From Diplosphaera chodatii (taxonomy: Eukaryota > Chlorophyta > Trebouxiophyceae > Prasiolales > Stichococcaceae), in NCBI GenBank assembly GCA_032358165.1, contig JAALGY010000035.1, positions 186,001 through 250,000 of the forward strand: a stretch of 64,000 nt of DNA, read 5' to 3'. Of the stretch, positions 34,043 through 47,300 are shown in pieces (position 1 is the stretch's first letter; every line of letters begins with the position of its first letter). A program made the translations under genes and the position numbers. The notes beneath the pieces were generated by a model. It saw nothing but the letters and a program-made list of their open reading frames with translations. It made no database searches and was not told the origin of the DNA.

Positions 34043-37000
34043 TCACGAACGTGTCTGACTGAGCTTCGCGACAAAGTTGCCCAGATCGAGCTCCTCGGCA
34101 TACTGGCTCTGATCGTGCAGCTCCCCCAGGCTGGCCAACACCGCAGCCTGCCCACCCGCAGGCAACCCCGGCTCCTGCTTGGCAGTGCCGCCTGCAGCTG
34201 CGGCCGGCGCGCCCTCCTGCTGGCAAACGCAGCAATCAGCCGTGAAGCGGCACACGTAAACCATGTGGCAGTGCATCAGCTGGGACTTCATGTGCTATGA
34301 TGTGCATACAAACCCTAGGACCCAGCAACTACGAAGAGCACCGGGCACTCCGTGATCGATGGGGATATGGATCACCACCGCTCGGGCTACAATAAGCTAC
34401 AATAAACACGATTATCAGGGTGCCCTCATGATAGGTACATCAGCACAAGATGGATATACATTTCCTTTAATCAGCGGCACCTGGAACAGGTCCAGGAGGC
34501 GGCCCGTGTCCATGGCGGCCAGCGACACGTTGTCCTGGTTGACCAGCGCCCCGGCCACATCCAGCTTGAAGCGCTGGAGCCCCAGGATGCGCTCCTCCAG
34601 CGTGCCCCGCACCAGCAGCCGGTACACGCTGACCGTGCGCCGCTGCCCCAGCCGGTGCGCCCTGTCCATCGCCTGCACACACATCCAGCTCGCCAACACT
34701 CGCCCAGCGCAACGCGCGTGTCAATGACTACGCATGCACTGGTGTCAACAGCGGGGCGACTACAATGGGAAGCCAGCCCAGTGTGCAGGCCGACCTGGAG
34801 GTCGTTCATGGGATTCCAGTCGTGCTCCAGGAAGATGACTGTGTCGGCCGCCGTCAGGTTCAGCCCGAGGCCGCCCACCTGCACCGCAGGCGCCGGCAGG
34901 GGTGGTGCCGGGGCCTCTGGAGGCGAGGCAGCCACTGCAACCACGTGGGCCTGCGTGCGAGCCCGCAATGCTGTGATTCAGCAACACCCACCGCGGTGGT
35001 GAGCAGCATGACGTCGATTGTGGGGTCTGCATTGAAGCGCTGCACGAGCCCAAACCGCCGGCCGCTGTCCACGCTGCCGTCCAGCCGCAGCCAGCTGATG
35101 CCGCTGGGCGACAGCACCTGTGCAATGCGATGCAAGTGGATGCCGGACAATTGCGGGCCTAGCTGTCGCTCCTAGGCCTTGATCTGCAGTGAATTCTCCA
35201 TGTCATGCATCTCTACGGCTGCAAATCAGCAAGCATGCGCACCTCAGTCTCCACCAGGTCCAACAGCGACTTGAGCTGTGCAAACACAAGCACACGGTGC
35301 GCAGCGACCTCGCCGCCTCCCACATCTTCACCCACTGCCGCGCCGCCTGCTGGCCAGTCATGCGAGTGAGCCAGCAACACAGCAAGCTCGAGGTGATGCA
35401 TCACAGCAGTCTTTGGCACCGGCAGCAAGCAGGCGACAATGCACTCTGCAGGCTGTCAAGAGCCCTGGTGCCTGCTGGTCGACAGAGGTCAAGTGCAGTG
35501 CTGTCCACCTTCTGCGGGGCGCCCGACGCCGCACTGCGCCAGCAGGTCCCGCAGCGCGGCCAGCTTGGGCGCGTGCTGCACGCCCCGCAGCGGCAGCGCG
35601 GCCCCGGGCGCCGCCTCCCGCAGCGCGTCCGCGTGCGCCTCGTTGCCCGCCTCCAGCACCAGCGCCGGGTGGCTGCACACCTTGCGCATGTACTGCAGCG
35701 CCTGCAGGGCCGCGGGGCAACGCCGTTCGGTTCAGGCCACCCCGCACCGCATCACTGAAGCCGTGCCTCGTCAAGAGGTAGGTTCGCAGTGGCATCCGAG
35801 CAGTGCATCGACGTGACTGAACAACGCAGCGCGCCTGGAAGATGTGCGGTGCAGTGTCAGAGGCTGCGCTGAGGTCGCCCGCTCCACCACCGCCCAGGGC
35901 TCCAGTGATGTGCGCAGACACCGCCGAGCCACTGAGGTCTGCCAGCAAACGCATCTGCAGCAAGCAGGCACACCAGTTCATTGTTCCATTGCAAGCACGG
36001 CACGCTTGCGGAGTGATGCAAACAGGCGCCTGTCATCCTCAGGAGTGTGACAGGTCCTGCAGATGGCGAGAGACGTGCCTGCAGCGGCGACGGCTCCACG
36101 TACACGTCCTGGATGATTTTCGGCGGCAGGTCGGACAGCACCTGGTCCTTGGTGCGTCGCAGCACAAAGGGCTTGATCTGCAGCAGGCAGGCTGTGGATC
36201 ACCCACAGACTATGCGCTGACTGGCTGCTGCCGGCATCATGCTGTCGGCATAGCAACGAGTTGTTTGAGGTTGTGCGTGGCGCAGGGAGGTGTTGCTGCG
36301 TGCGACCAGCAGGCACCTGCTTGTGGAGGGCGTCCAGGGACAGCAGCGCAGCCTCAGCCTCCCGCGAGCCGCGCTTGGAGGTGCGCGCCTTCTGCATCGC
36401 CCGCCCGTGCCGTGCCTGCACGAAGGTGTACACACCGTCCCCTGAGGGCACATGCTGGCAGGTCAGCACGGCCCCTCACAACCGTGCCGTAAAGCCGATG
36501 ACTTCCTAGACTCTGTGCCCACCTTCCCACAAAACGAACACACCTGGAAGGCCTTCTCCGAGCCCAGGAAGCCAGGCATGAGCCAGTCGAACAGGCCCCA
36601 CAGCTCGCCGACGCTGTTCTGGATGGGTGTGCCGCTCAGTATCAGGCGGTGTGCCGCGCTCACTGCCTTGCATGCCTGCAGCGCCACATCTGACCTAAGA
36701 TGCGCAAGTTGCTGAAGCAGAGCAGCGATCCAGACGAGCTTTTGCCTGCATCAGATAGCAACCAAAATGCTTTGCCTCGCCTGCGCGATCTGGGACTTGG
36801 AGTTGCGCACGGTGTGGCCCTCGTCCAGCACAGCGTACAGCCAGGGCTGCGCTGACGCCCAGGCCACATCGCTGCGCAGCGTCTCATAGGACATGATCAC
36901 TATGTCTGCGTCACGTGCCTCCTTCTGAAGCGTCGCCCTCGCCTGGGTGCACAAGTCATCCAGGTGAACGTGTACGGCAAAGTACGCAGACATGTGCACA

Positions 37001-40000
37001 AGGTTGTCACACATCGTCAGGGTTTCCTGGTCCTACTGGGCTCTGGTCATCTGAGAAGCTACAATGCGATGCGGCCCTGGTCCCGCACATGAGAGCAGAG
37101 CTGCAGGGAGTGACGCACCTGGGGCGCGCCCTGGTAGGCGAGCGTCCGCAGCGCGCCGGCGGCGACGAACTTGGCCACCTCGTGCGCCCAGTGCAGCACC
37201 AGCGTCGAGGGGCACACCACCAGGGAGGGGAGGTGCGCCGCCGCCGCCGCCCGCCGCTCCTCCACCGCGACTGCGCTGGCAGACAGTATACAGTTCTCGG
37301 AGTTACGATGTGACAGTTGTGTTTATTAATCAAACCATAAACTACCTCATTGTGATGGTTGCCAACATGAATAGTAAGTTTTGGAACCTACAATCCAGAG
37401 CACCTTTACGCCATTTGTAAGTCAAACCACCATGTTACCACCATCTGAGAAGGTGGAAATTGTGGCAGCTGGCATCATAGTGAGTGACGTGTCTGTGCTT
37501 GGTGTACCGGAGGCCCGTGCTCTGCTGCAAGTATGTACATGGCTGCCATACCCAGCAATACAGCAACATATTTTCGTACGCAAGATAGCAGGGTCCCGAC
37601 CTGCGACGATGGCAGTCGTCTGCAGCGTCTTCCCGAGCCCCATGTCGTCGGCCAGCACGCCGTGCAGGCCCGACCGCCGCAGGAAGGCCAGCCAGGCGAG
37701 CCCCTCCCGCTGGTACGGCCGCAACTCCACATGTGCCAACGCCGCCGGAAGCGCCACGTCAGCCTGCACCGGGGCGCAGGCAGCTCAGAGACTAGGCTTG
37801 CTCCTCACCAGCACCATTACAACGACATTTCTGACATGCAACAACCACATCACATCTGCCGGTGCTCACCGCCGCTGACGAGTCCTGCAGCTGCGCAAGG
37901 AACGCAGCATTGCGCTCCCAGGCAGCCTGCTGTGCATCGTCCAGCCCGCAGGGCATGGCTACACCCTGGAGCCAAAGGTGAAAGCCGTTGGAGAGTGAAG
38001 TCTGCTGAACAGTGGGACCGGTGTCAAATAACATGCTCCAACACTTGCATGGTCAGGCTGGCCCAGAGTCACACATTCATGGCGCCGATGCACCGCAAGC
38101 TGGCAGCGGATGTCACCTGGGAGAGGGGCACCAGTGACACGATGGATGCAAAGGCGGGTGCGGCCAGGTTGCGCACAGCTGCAAGCGAATCGGTCATCCG
38201 GCCCAGCAAGGGCACAACCAGCAGCTGCAGGTATGGCACCAGGCGCTCTGCAGTGCAAGGTGCACGCCCAGTGATGCAACTGTAGGCTAACAAACTGTCT
38301 GAAGAGCAGTGTGAGGTGAACTGCCATGAATGTGGTCAGCGGGATGCTGCTCGAGGGCTCGCCTGCCAGCAGGGGCACGAGTCGGCTGATCAGCTGGGTG
38401 GCACTGTGACGCGCAATATCCGGCGCATCTGATGCCAGCATGGGGACGATGAACCTGCAGATCCGCCACGCAGACTCAAGAACGTGACCCGCCTGTTCTT
38501 GTTGTGCTGACAGCAGCATAGCATGGGTCGAGTGGCTCGCGCAGGATGCGGCTGCGTTGACGCACCGCAGCGCATGAGGAAGCACAAGGGGTGGGTGTGC
38601 ATCCGCCAGAGCGGCCGCAGCAGACACAGCAGCAGCTCGCACGGGCGCGCGGCTGTGCTGGGCCGCGCCACCCACAGCTGGCAGCAGGCCCTCCAGTGCA
38701 GGGTGCAGTCCCGGGTGCAGCACGCAGCCCAGGACCTTCAGCACTTGCAGCGCGTTGATGATGGCCTGCGCGCACACGGCTGATCTTGCCAACTACCTGT
38801 GGAGGCAAGAAATTTGCTGATTTCGCATGGCAGTCAGCCGCATGTCATACCTGGGCGTCTGCAGTTGGTGGCATGTGCAGAGCATCTCCTGGTTCCTGCT
38901 GCAGCAGCGCTGCTGATGCATGCACCCACACCCGGGGGACCGCTGACAGCAACTCAGTGCCAAACAGCCGTGCAACGGCCCGCAAAGCTGCCTCTGCTCC
39001 CTGCGGCAGGAGAGTGCATGACGTGTACATATTGTACAGTAGTGGCCAAGCGCGGCAAAACATCCTGACAGACATGCGCTCACATACAGACCCAGCTGCA
39101 ACACACCTTCCGGGCGTTTGCTGCTGCCTCCAACACTGGGTCGGAGGCTGCAAAATCAGCAGCGGGTTCTGGGCTGGTCTCCTCGATCTTCCCAGCCTCC
39201 AGCGGCTGGTCTGGTAAACTGGCACTGGGCGTCTCCACTGGATCCGAGCACGCCATGTTGCAGATGTTGGAGACCAGCCTGGTTTGTGACATCACGGACG
39301 AAGCGTCACTGATGCACATGACTGGAGGCCCCGACCCCGCGCCAGCATGGAGCAGCCACCACACAGCCAATTGAGCAATGCAGCATGCTCACTTGTCATT
39401 CGGGCATGGCGTTCGTTTGGCAGCAAGCTGCAGCATGCGTGCCACACCGCCTGCATACTCGGCCTGCAGCAGCGACTCGGCCTCCTTACGCAAGCCACCC
39501 ATCAGAGGCTGAATGATGGCATTCAACTTGGGAGGCAGCTGATCGCTGGCCACTGCCGCAGATGCCAGACACCCTGCGGCATGTCAAAACGATCATCATC
39601 GTACGACTTGTCCAGACAGGCAAAAGAGCATGGTCCACCGTGGTGTTGATACAGCTGCACTGCAACAGTACGTGCAATGCTTGCCTGACACGGAGATGCT
39701 CAGCATGGCCTCTGTGCCTATGATATGTGTCAGCGAAGATTGAAGGGCTTCCACGGCGGCTGAAGTCAACCCTGCAATGAAGCAGGAGCGCCTCTGGCAC
39801 TGCGACAGAACCGGCGGGCAGCCACCCTTAACAACGATACAACTCCAGGTTGACGCCAGTCCACACCTGCTGCAGGCACCACAGCGAAAGCCGCCAACAC
39901 CTCAGCAGGGAGCAACACGTCTGCTGGAGGAGCTGGTGCTTCGATGCCGGCCTGTCGACATTGATTGTGCAGCGCCAACATCTGGCTGCGAACACGCTGA

Positions 40001-43000
40001 TGCAGTGGCATGACCTCCCTGTATGGTGCTGCAGAGCCTGCAGTTGGCAGGATCGATATTGTTGCGTCTTACAGCTACTTCTGTCAGGGTCTACTTGCAT
40101 CAGCCATTGGAGGGGCCAGTTTCCTCAAACTGGAATGAACGTGCCTGCGTCTGGGGAGCTGAACTTTGCCTGCTGCAGCAGCAGCAGGACGCGCTCGACA
40201 AAGGCTGCGGGCAGCTCGGCTGACTGGCCTGCCTCCCGACGTCCGGCTGCACAGGCGGACGCCGCAAGAGACGCCACAATACGGTCGTGGGCGCTGTCCG
40301 TGCACAGCCGCCGCTGCAGCTCGGCATGCATGTCCCCTGCAGAGCGGACCAGGGCAGGAGCATCAGGTTCGGATCTTACAGGGGTTGCGTGAACCTCGAC
40401 AAGTCGCAATTGCCTGGGGCTCGGGAGGCACAACATGCACACCGCGCACCAGCATGGGACTGCAGTGCGGCCGCCAGCTGGCCCAGCGCCCGCGCCCCAA
40501 CGACACGAAACTGGATCGCGGTGGTGTCGTGCATCATCCCCACCACCAGTGGAGTCATGTCCCTGTCTGTGCCGCTGATTGAGGCCTTGCCTCTGCTGGC
40601 CGTGCCACCTGCCTGTGCTTGCGGAGGCTGAAAGACCAGCATGTGCGATGTGTCCAGTGCCTGCCCCTCTGGAGTGCACACCAGGTCGAACAGGCCCTGC
40701 AACGCAGCATGTTGAACACCGCTTAGTCAGCTCGTCACCTGCAGCAGCTCGACTTGTTGTGGCATACATCTGCTTGCTCAGGGTTCCAAACTCTTTCTGA
40801 AACCTGTAAACTACCTGAAGGATAGGTCCTGGAAGGGCCTGCGCCAGCACTTCTGGTGCCAGCTGCTTTAGCAATTGCTGCCACAGCTGCTGGCTGGCAG
40901 CTCTGACGCCACTGCTTTCCTCTTGCAGCAGGTTTTGAAAGGCCAAGCGCAGCAAGCACGACAGCAGCTCCGAGGGCCAGCTCGCGACAGCTGCATGGCA
41001 AAAGGTGAGAGTTCTGCCTCAGCGACATTTGGGTGGCGAATTACTACAATGGAAGGAGCGAAGACACAGCACTATGGTTCACCAGCTGTGTTGGACTGCA
41101 GAAGCGCGTCCACGCACTCGACGCAGCTGCGGCGCACGGATGCGAGGGTGTGCCGGAAGTAGGGCAGCAGCAGCGGGATGCGGTCGGGAAGCGCCTCCTG
41201 GCTACTTTGGGCACCGGTAGCTGTCGCCGCAAGCAGCTGCATAGCGGCACCTACACAGACAGTATTCACCCTGACTATGCTGCCTACACTCAATGTTTGG
41301 CATGTGTTCCCATGTTGGCATTCCTTACGCAGTACATGCCAGTGCTTGCTGCATTTTGGGCTGGCCATGCTCATGGTGAAAGTGCGGATCACTATAAACC
41401 TGTGGCTGGACTGAGCTCGTCCGAATCCACAAGGATGTCCCACAGCTGGGACTGCAGCTGCGCAAGCTGCTGTGGCTGCTCGGCAGCCAGCAGCGCGGAA
41501 GCCAGCGGCAGCAGGGCACTGGCTGCAACAGCACGTACGTCGCCATCATGGTCCTGCAAGCAGCGGCTACACGCATGACTGCTACACTCAGATGGCGAGG
41601 TGCAATGACTCGGGCAGCTGGCGAGGTGAGGTAGTACAGCAGTCTGTGACGCATCTTTCACCTTGAGCCCGGCAGTGGCGATGTTGACAGCCAGCGGCAG
41701 CAGCTGGGCAGCGCTGTCAGGCCGGGCGGCGATCACATACTTGAGGGCCAGCAGCCCGCTGTGCCGCACCTCCCACTGGTCGCAGCTTGCAAGTGTTTGC
41801 AACAGACCTAGAAGCACCCGCAGCGACTCAATGCTGAGCGGCTGCACTGCCGCACCCAGCGCCTGTGCTGCTGTCTCACGCACAGGTGCCACCGCCTGTG
41901 CATCATTGTACGCTAGTTACGGTTCTGGAGAGTGCAGCTGTTGTACATTAAATGGCGCACACTGGCAAAAGCGTCATGAGTCATGTACCTGATCGGACAC
42001 ATAGTCGGCAAAACGGTCCAGTGCCAACACACAGGCACAGCGCACGATGCAATCCTCAAGCCAGCTGGCATTTGCAGTGGCGGCGACGGATGCGGCATCT
42101 TGCGGCACAGCCGCCAGGCGGGGCTTGCCCTGCCCCTCGGCTGCCATCCAGCCTGCAAACTGATCACGAGCGCCTTGAGGTCGTTTTCGACCACTGGATA
42201 GACACCAAACACGAGATGCAAAGCAGTTGCCTGCTGTGGAAGTGCGCTCAGCAGGGCACTGTTGCACATGCAGCACCTGAGGGCACGGCAGCAGGAGCGG
42301 CAGTGACACATGCAGCCGCAGCGTGACTGCGCAGGATCTCGCGCAGGCCCACAGCTGCGCCATGTCGGCGGCCCCAGGCAGGATCCAGCAGGTCGGCACA
42401 CAGCTCGTCTGCTAGGCGCAGGAAGGGCCACTGCCCCGCTACTGTGGCCTCCCAATCTGCCTGATCCGCCTGACCCAGTGCCACTGCTGCTTCCGCAGGA
42501 TCCTGCAAGCAGATGCAAGGCAAGCGTTGGCTGCTTTCGAGGGAGGCAGCCCTTGACACATCTCGAAGCTGACGGCGTTCTCGGCAATCCTCCAGCTGCT
42601 TTGCTGCACCTGGTCTGCTGGCGCCGATTTGCTGCCCTGGGTGACCTGCTGTCGCTTGCCGCTGCCCTTCCCGCCAACGCCCTCGGCAGGGCGCTTCTTT
42701 GCCAGCCGCTTGATACGCGCCTTTTCCCTGGCACTTGCGCCTGCACGCACGTCCAACACAGCTTGTGCTTGTGTTTGTGGCAACATCAAGTCGAATGGCA
42801 GAAGCGTTTCCCTACACATTCCACAAATGATAAGCTACCTGTCATGTCGCCAAGCAGCTCAGCTGCCTGCTGGGTGTCCCCCTGCTGCACTGGGCCACCA
42901 CCGCCTATGCTGGACACCAGATCCTCGTCCTTGACCAGATCCTCGGTGTCCAGCAGCGTCTTCATCTGGCCGTCCAAGCCGAGACGCTTGTGCAGCTGCC

Positions 43001-43774
43001 GGCGCTGCTGCTTGATACGCTCTGCTGGGTCTGCCGAAGCACCGTCCAGATCATACTCCTATTACACAGCAGGCAATCCAGTGTTACATGGACGAATGTT
43101 CATGCATTCAACGTGCACTGTCTCGACCAGTCAACCTTAAGCGATGTGGATGCGAGGTGGTGTGGCTCACGGTTCCACCAGATGCCAGCAGCTGCGTGCC
43201 GTGCTGCAACACTTTGTCAATGCTGAAGCCCTGCAGCGACAGCTGGCCTCTGTCTGCTTCGACATCTGACGCCCTGGCATCAGGAGGCGGACTGCTGCCG
43301 TTGACCTGTTTGCTGGCAGCCTGTACATCTGCCACTGTGTTGTGCTGACAGTGTGCTGCGATCAGGCCAAGGCAGTCCGCTGCTGCGATGCGTCCCTCCC
43401 ATGAATCGCTGCGCAATCGCTCTCGCACCTGCATGTTCGCACTAACAATAACGTAGGGTGCGGATTGGACACATGCACTTCTCAAGATGCCGATGTCTGA
43501 CTCCATGATAAAACCGGCTGACGGTGCGGGCTTGCAGCACCTTGCGGAGGACGTATGGCAGCTGCGAAGGGTGGTTTGCGACAACAGCAGCTAGTTGCTC
43601 TCCAGCAGCACGCCTGGTCCCCGCGCTGGATCCAGCTGCAACACCGCTCATGATCAGCCTGCGCCTGACATCTTGATTACCTTAACGGATGCATACAAAA
43701 CATATGTTTGACGCACCTTCCAGCAGTCCGACCAGCTTTTCAAGACGACTGCCTCCACCGGCTGGTGATGCCAT
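34043..43774 (-). CDS. BTAF1: MOT1/BTAF1, Swi2/Snf2 ATPase that removes TBP from DNA
   Basis: MOT1/BTAF1 is a nuclear Swi2/Snf2 ATPase that dissociates TBP from DNA. Start [20 protein letters not shown] and the next exons ([40 protein letters not shown]) match the family N terminus. HEAT repeats fill about 42600-37950. The ATPase core runs from [20 protein letters not shown] with [13 protein letters not shown] (motif I, about 37660-37620), [36 protein letters not shown] (DEGH box, as in MOT1), [20 protein letters not shown] and [20 protein letters not shown], to the second lobe: [80 protein letters not shown]. The end [19 protein letters not shown], with its Leu-Trp/Asp-Gln-Ser-Gln-Tyr-like lead-in, is diagnostic. 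Several tens of introns; some exons in the HEAT region could not be joined with certainty. Confidence 0.93.
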
Positions 43775-44393
43775 GGTCGCTCTGCCGTGATCGCGTCAGC
43801 ACATGGCCGCATCAGGGATGGGAACAGCATGATCCGACAGCGACAGTCATCACAGATGGAGCCCAAAGGACTGCAAGGCAAATAACGTCACGCTACTCAC
43901 GGTTTGCTGTTTGGCGCTTGTACATTGCTTTGCGGCACCTAATGCAAGTGCATCTACCTCCCTTGTCGCAGCATGCGCAGCAGCACATGATTGGCCGGTT
44001 TTCGCCCTTGGGCTGTCGAACGGCGGCGCCGGTCCCGTCCAGCGTTGTTCCTTTCAAACGGTGGCAACCTGGTCAACTGATGCTTATGCACAACCTGTTG
44101 TCTGTCTGTGTAAGTTTGCTGACGCTTCCTGTGTCCACTGCAATCGTACAGTGTGGCTGTATCGCGAAAGAGGTCTCAGTTTGAAAGTGGTCGATCCGGA
44201 GGTGCACCTGTCAGTGACACAGCATGCACATCATGGTCCGTCTGGTCCATTTGATCTGCAAGCTCGACCAGGATCCACCCAGCAGCTCTAAACGCTTTGT
44301 GTGGTATAGGCAGCAGCGCACGCGCTTGCAACAGCAAGTCTATAGTTCAATGAGCGGCTTATAAGCAGGTCAACATAACGGCGCAGGAGCGGC
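43775..44393. promoter_or_regulatory. Divergent promoter region, MOT1 (-) / FHA-BRCT gene (+)
   Basis: About 620 bp between two divergent ATGs. Open frames here lack any recognisable segment. TTATAA occurs about 30 bp before the ATG at 44394, but that is too close to the start codon to be read confidently as a TATA box. Confidence 0.4.
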
Positions 44394-47300
44394 ATGGATC
44401 CCACCTTGGCCTTGGACGATGTGCAGATGTCGTCAGGCGGCTCCGATGCTGACGACGGCGGAGACCCAGTCGTAGTGCGCACAGAATGTGTTGCTGCTCA
44501 CGCTGTGCTGGATGCAGGCCGCCTCTCCACCCGCTTTCCGCGGCTGATCAACATTACCTCCATGCCGACTTTGCCGCAGCACACAGTCTTTGCATGCAGG
44601 CTGGCTCGCTCGACATTAGTGGCCATCTCCGTCCACTATATAAGGGTGTCAACGTTATTGGGCGTGAGAGTGATGTTGACGATCGGAACCGTGAACGAGT
44701 GGTGGCTTGGCAGGCAGAACACGGCGGCGGCGGTCATGTCTCGGTGCTGCTGCTGCGCTTTGCCAGCATCACCAGCAAGCACGCCATCATCTGTGAGCAT
44801 GTGTCGTGTGCTGTTTCTGTGCTGGCTGATGCCTTGCCATCCTTCTCTCAAGCCTTGCAACTGAGAAGGTGTGATGTTGCATTAGACATGGAGGACCATG
44901 GCCATTGCTTTGTCGAGGATATGAGGTCACGCAACAAGGTGCGCCCGATCATGGAAGTCCAGTGCACTCTCCCCGTGCTCATACATTGCGATGCTGACAA
45001 GCACTGCCGCACTTTGCAGACATTCGTCATCCACAATTCTGCATCGATGCCCATACCTCCTGGGGGCCGCTATAGCGTGCGCAGCGGTGACACGCTGAAG
45101 TTCGGCGATGTGCTCTGCACATTGCACATTGGTGCTGCCCCTGAGCGAGCAACAGCAGCAGCTGTGCAGGACTTCGACACCCAGGTCATCATTGCAGTGC
45201 ACACAGCTGCAAGTCTCCGGCACCCCTGTCATGTGCTGCATGCACGATGGCGGTCCATTCCAGACTATACTTACTATTGAAATTGCTGTATCTGGACTTG
45301 CCCTCGCAGCCACTCGAAGCCTCTGCGGTGCAGCAGCCCAATACAACTGCAAGCCTGACAGCAACAGCGTCTGCAGCATGTGAGCCGCAGCGTGACACTG
45401 AGCAGCAGCCACCGGCTGAGCAGCAGGCTGGCAGCAATATTGATCAGGTACAGCCAGCCGCTCCCGCTGCACAGGCTCCTGCGCCAAATGCAGCAACAGC
45501 TGCAGCAGCGGGTGCTCCGCCTGCTGGTGGCAGCAGCCGACCATCCAGCCGCTCATCGAGCCGTCGCACGGAGAACCTGGCGCGCCCGACGCTGGGGTTC
45601 TCCTCGGGCGACGAGTGGGTTTCCTTTTGCTCACTGATGACCTCTGCATGCAACAGGCACTGGCTGTGCAGCCTGCCAGGCTGCATGCATGCATGCATGC
45701 GTTTGCTTGCAGGCTGTAACTGCAAGGTCGTCTCCCGAGGATGTCTTTGTTTCTTCTGCAGTGTATGGGATGGTTCGGGTGAGCCTGAAGCCACATCACA
45801 GCCGGCTGCGGAGTTCTTCAAGGGTGAGGCTCAGCCGCCAGTGTTACCTGCCAGCACTGAGCCAGGAGCAGCAGCCGCACAACATGCACATGCAGAGGGC
45901 AGTGCCGCACCAGCACAGCCAGCAGGGGAGGACCATGCTGGGGACATGGCATCTGAAGGTCAGGCAGGCGCAGCGGTGCATCCCGCCAGCACACCAGCGA
46001 CGGAGGTTCAGATGGCAGACGATGGCGCCGCTGCTGCACCACCTCCACAGCCGCCAGTTGCCGACAAAGATACTGACTCGGACGTGACTCGCGATGTCCA
46101 TGTGGAAGGTGTCGCCTTTCTGCCACCTTGGCGCAGTGCCATGATGCGTCGTGTCTGCAACAGCCTGTTGCATGCAGCACGCCCAGCACTCATCGTGTTT
46201 GTGGTCTGCACTGTGCAGCGCCGCCGTCAGCCAGCAAGCCTGCCGGCAGCGCGGGCGGCGGATGGCACACAAGGAAGCACCACCGCCAGTCTCAGGGCAG
46301 CGATCTGGCTGGTTCGACAGGGCAGGGAGCGCATGCTAGCCAGCCTGTGGACACAGCTGCCACCATGCCAGCGGCCGCTGCAGCACCCAGGCTGCCACCA
46401 GATGGCGGCACAAGTGCAGCTGAACCTGCCAGACACGTGGAAGATGCCATGGCTACTACGGACACGCAACTAGCTGGAGAGGAGGCTGCTGTGCCAACAG
46501 GCGATATAGACCACGAAGCACTGGGAACTACAGGCGCATTGCAGCAGCAGCAGCAGCAGCCACAAATGATGCAACAGCCTCAACAGCACGAGCAGCCAGA
46601 GCAGCCCGATGTGCCTGAGCTATCCAAGGCCGAACAGCGGCAGCATACCGAGCAGGAGCATCCGCCGCCGCAAGCTGCTGACCCTGCACCTGCACAGGAT
46701 GCAGCACATGCTTCTGAGGTGCATGACGCTGGGCTGCGCATGCAGCGCATGGCTGATGGCATGTGTGCCTTTTGTGCCAAGTCATGCAGACTGCTGAGCA
46801 GATCAGTTGGCATGGTTGTGTCGCTTTCAGGACTTGCATGGGGATGGTGAGGTGGCGCCCAGCACCTCGGACAGGCGACAGGCCGTCAGGGCCTCTGTGT
46901 CCCAGGTGTGGGTAGGTCAGCACACAGCCTCGAGGCTCTGGCAATCTGCGTATGCAGTGTCACAGAAGTGCACATACTTGTGGACCTGCAGGGTGTGACG
47001 GGCGCCGATGTTGCTGACGCTCTACAGATGGTCGGGAACCTTGCGGCAGTGTTCCCAACCACACAGATGCAGGGCTTTGCAGCAGGTGCGGGCATGTGTT
47101 CAGCTGATTGCGCAATGCGCCAGCGAAACCTTTAGATCATTGCTGTAAGGAAGTTGTTGCTGATTTTGTAGAGGAAATGGAAGATCAGGACGAGGATGAT
47201 CAGGCCGAGCCATTGGATCCTGCAGCTGCTGCACCCCAAGGTGTAAACATCATGGCTGCAACAAACTGCCCACCTAAAGACCTCAAAGCAGTAATGCCCC

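Noticed and set aside
36600..37260. Open plus-strand frames in the MOT1 ATPase region
   Set aside because: They are complements of the helicase motifs ([12 protein letters not shown]), which read correctly on the minus strand.
44634..44646. CACTATATAAGGG, a TATA-box-like string
   Set aside because: It lies inside the FHA/BRCT gene between FHA exons, about 240 bp past the start codon, so it is unlikely to be that gene's promoter.
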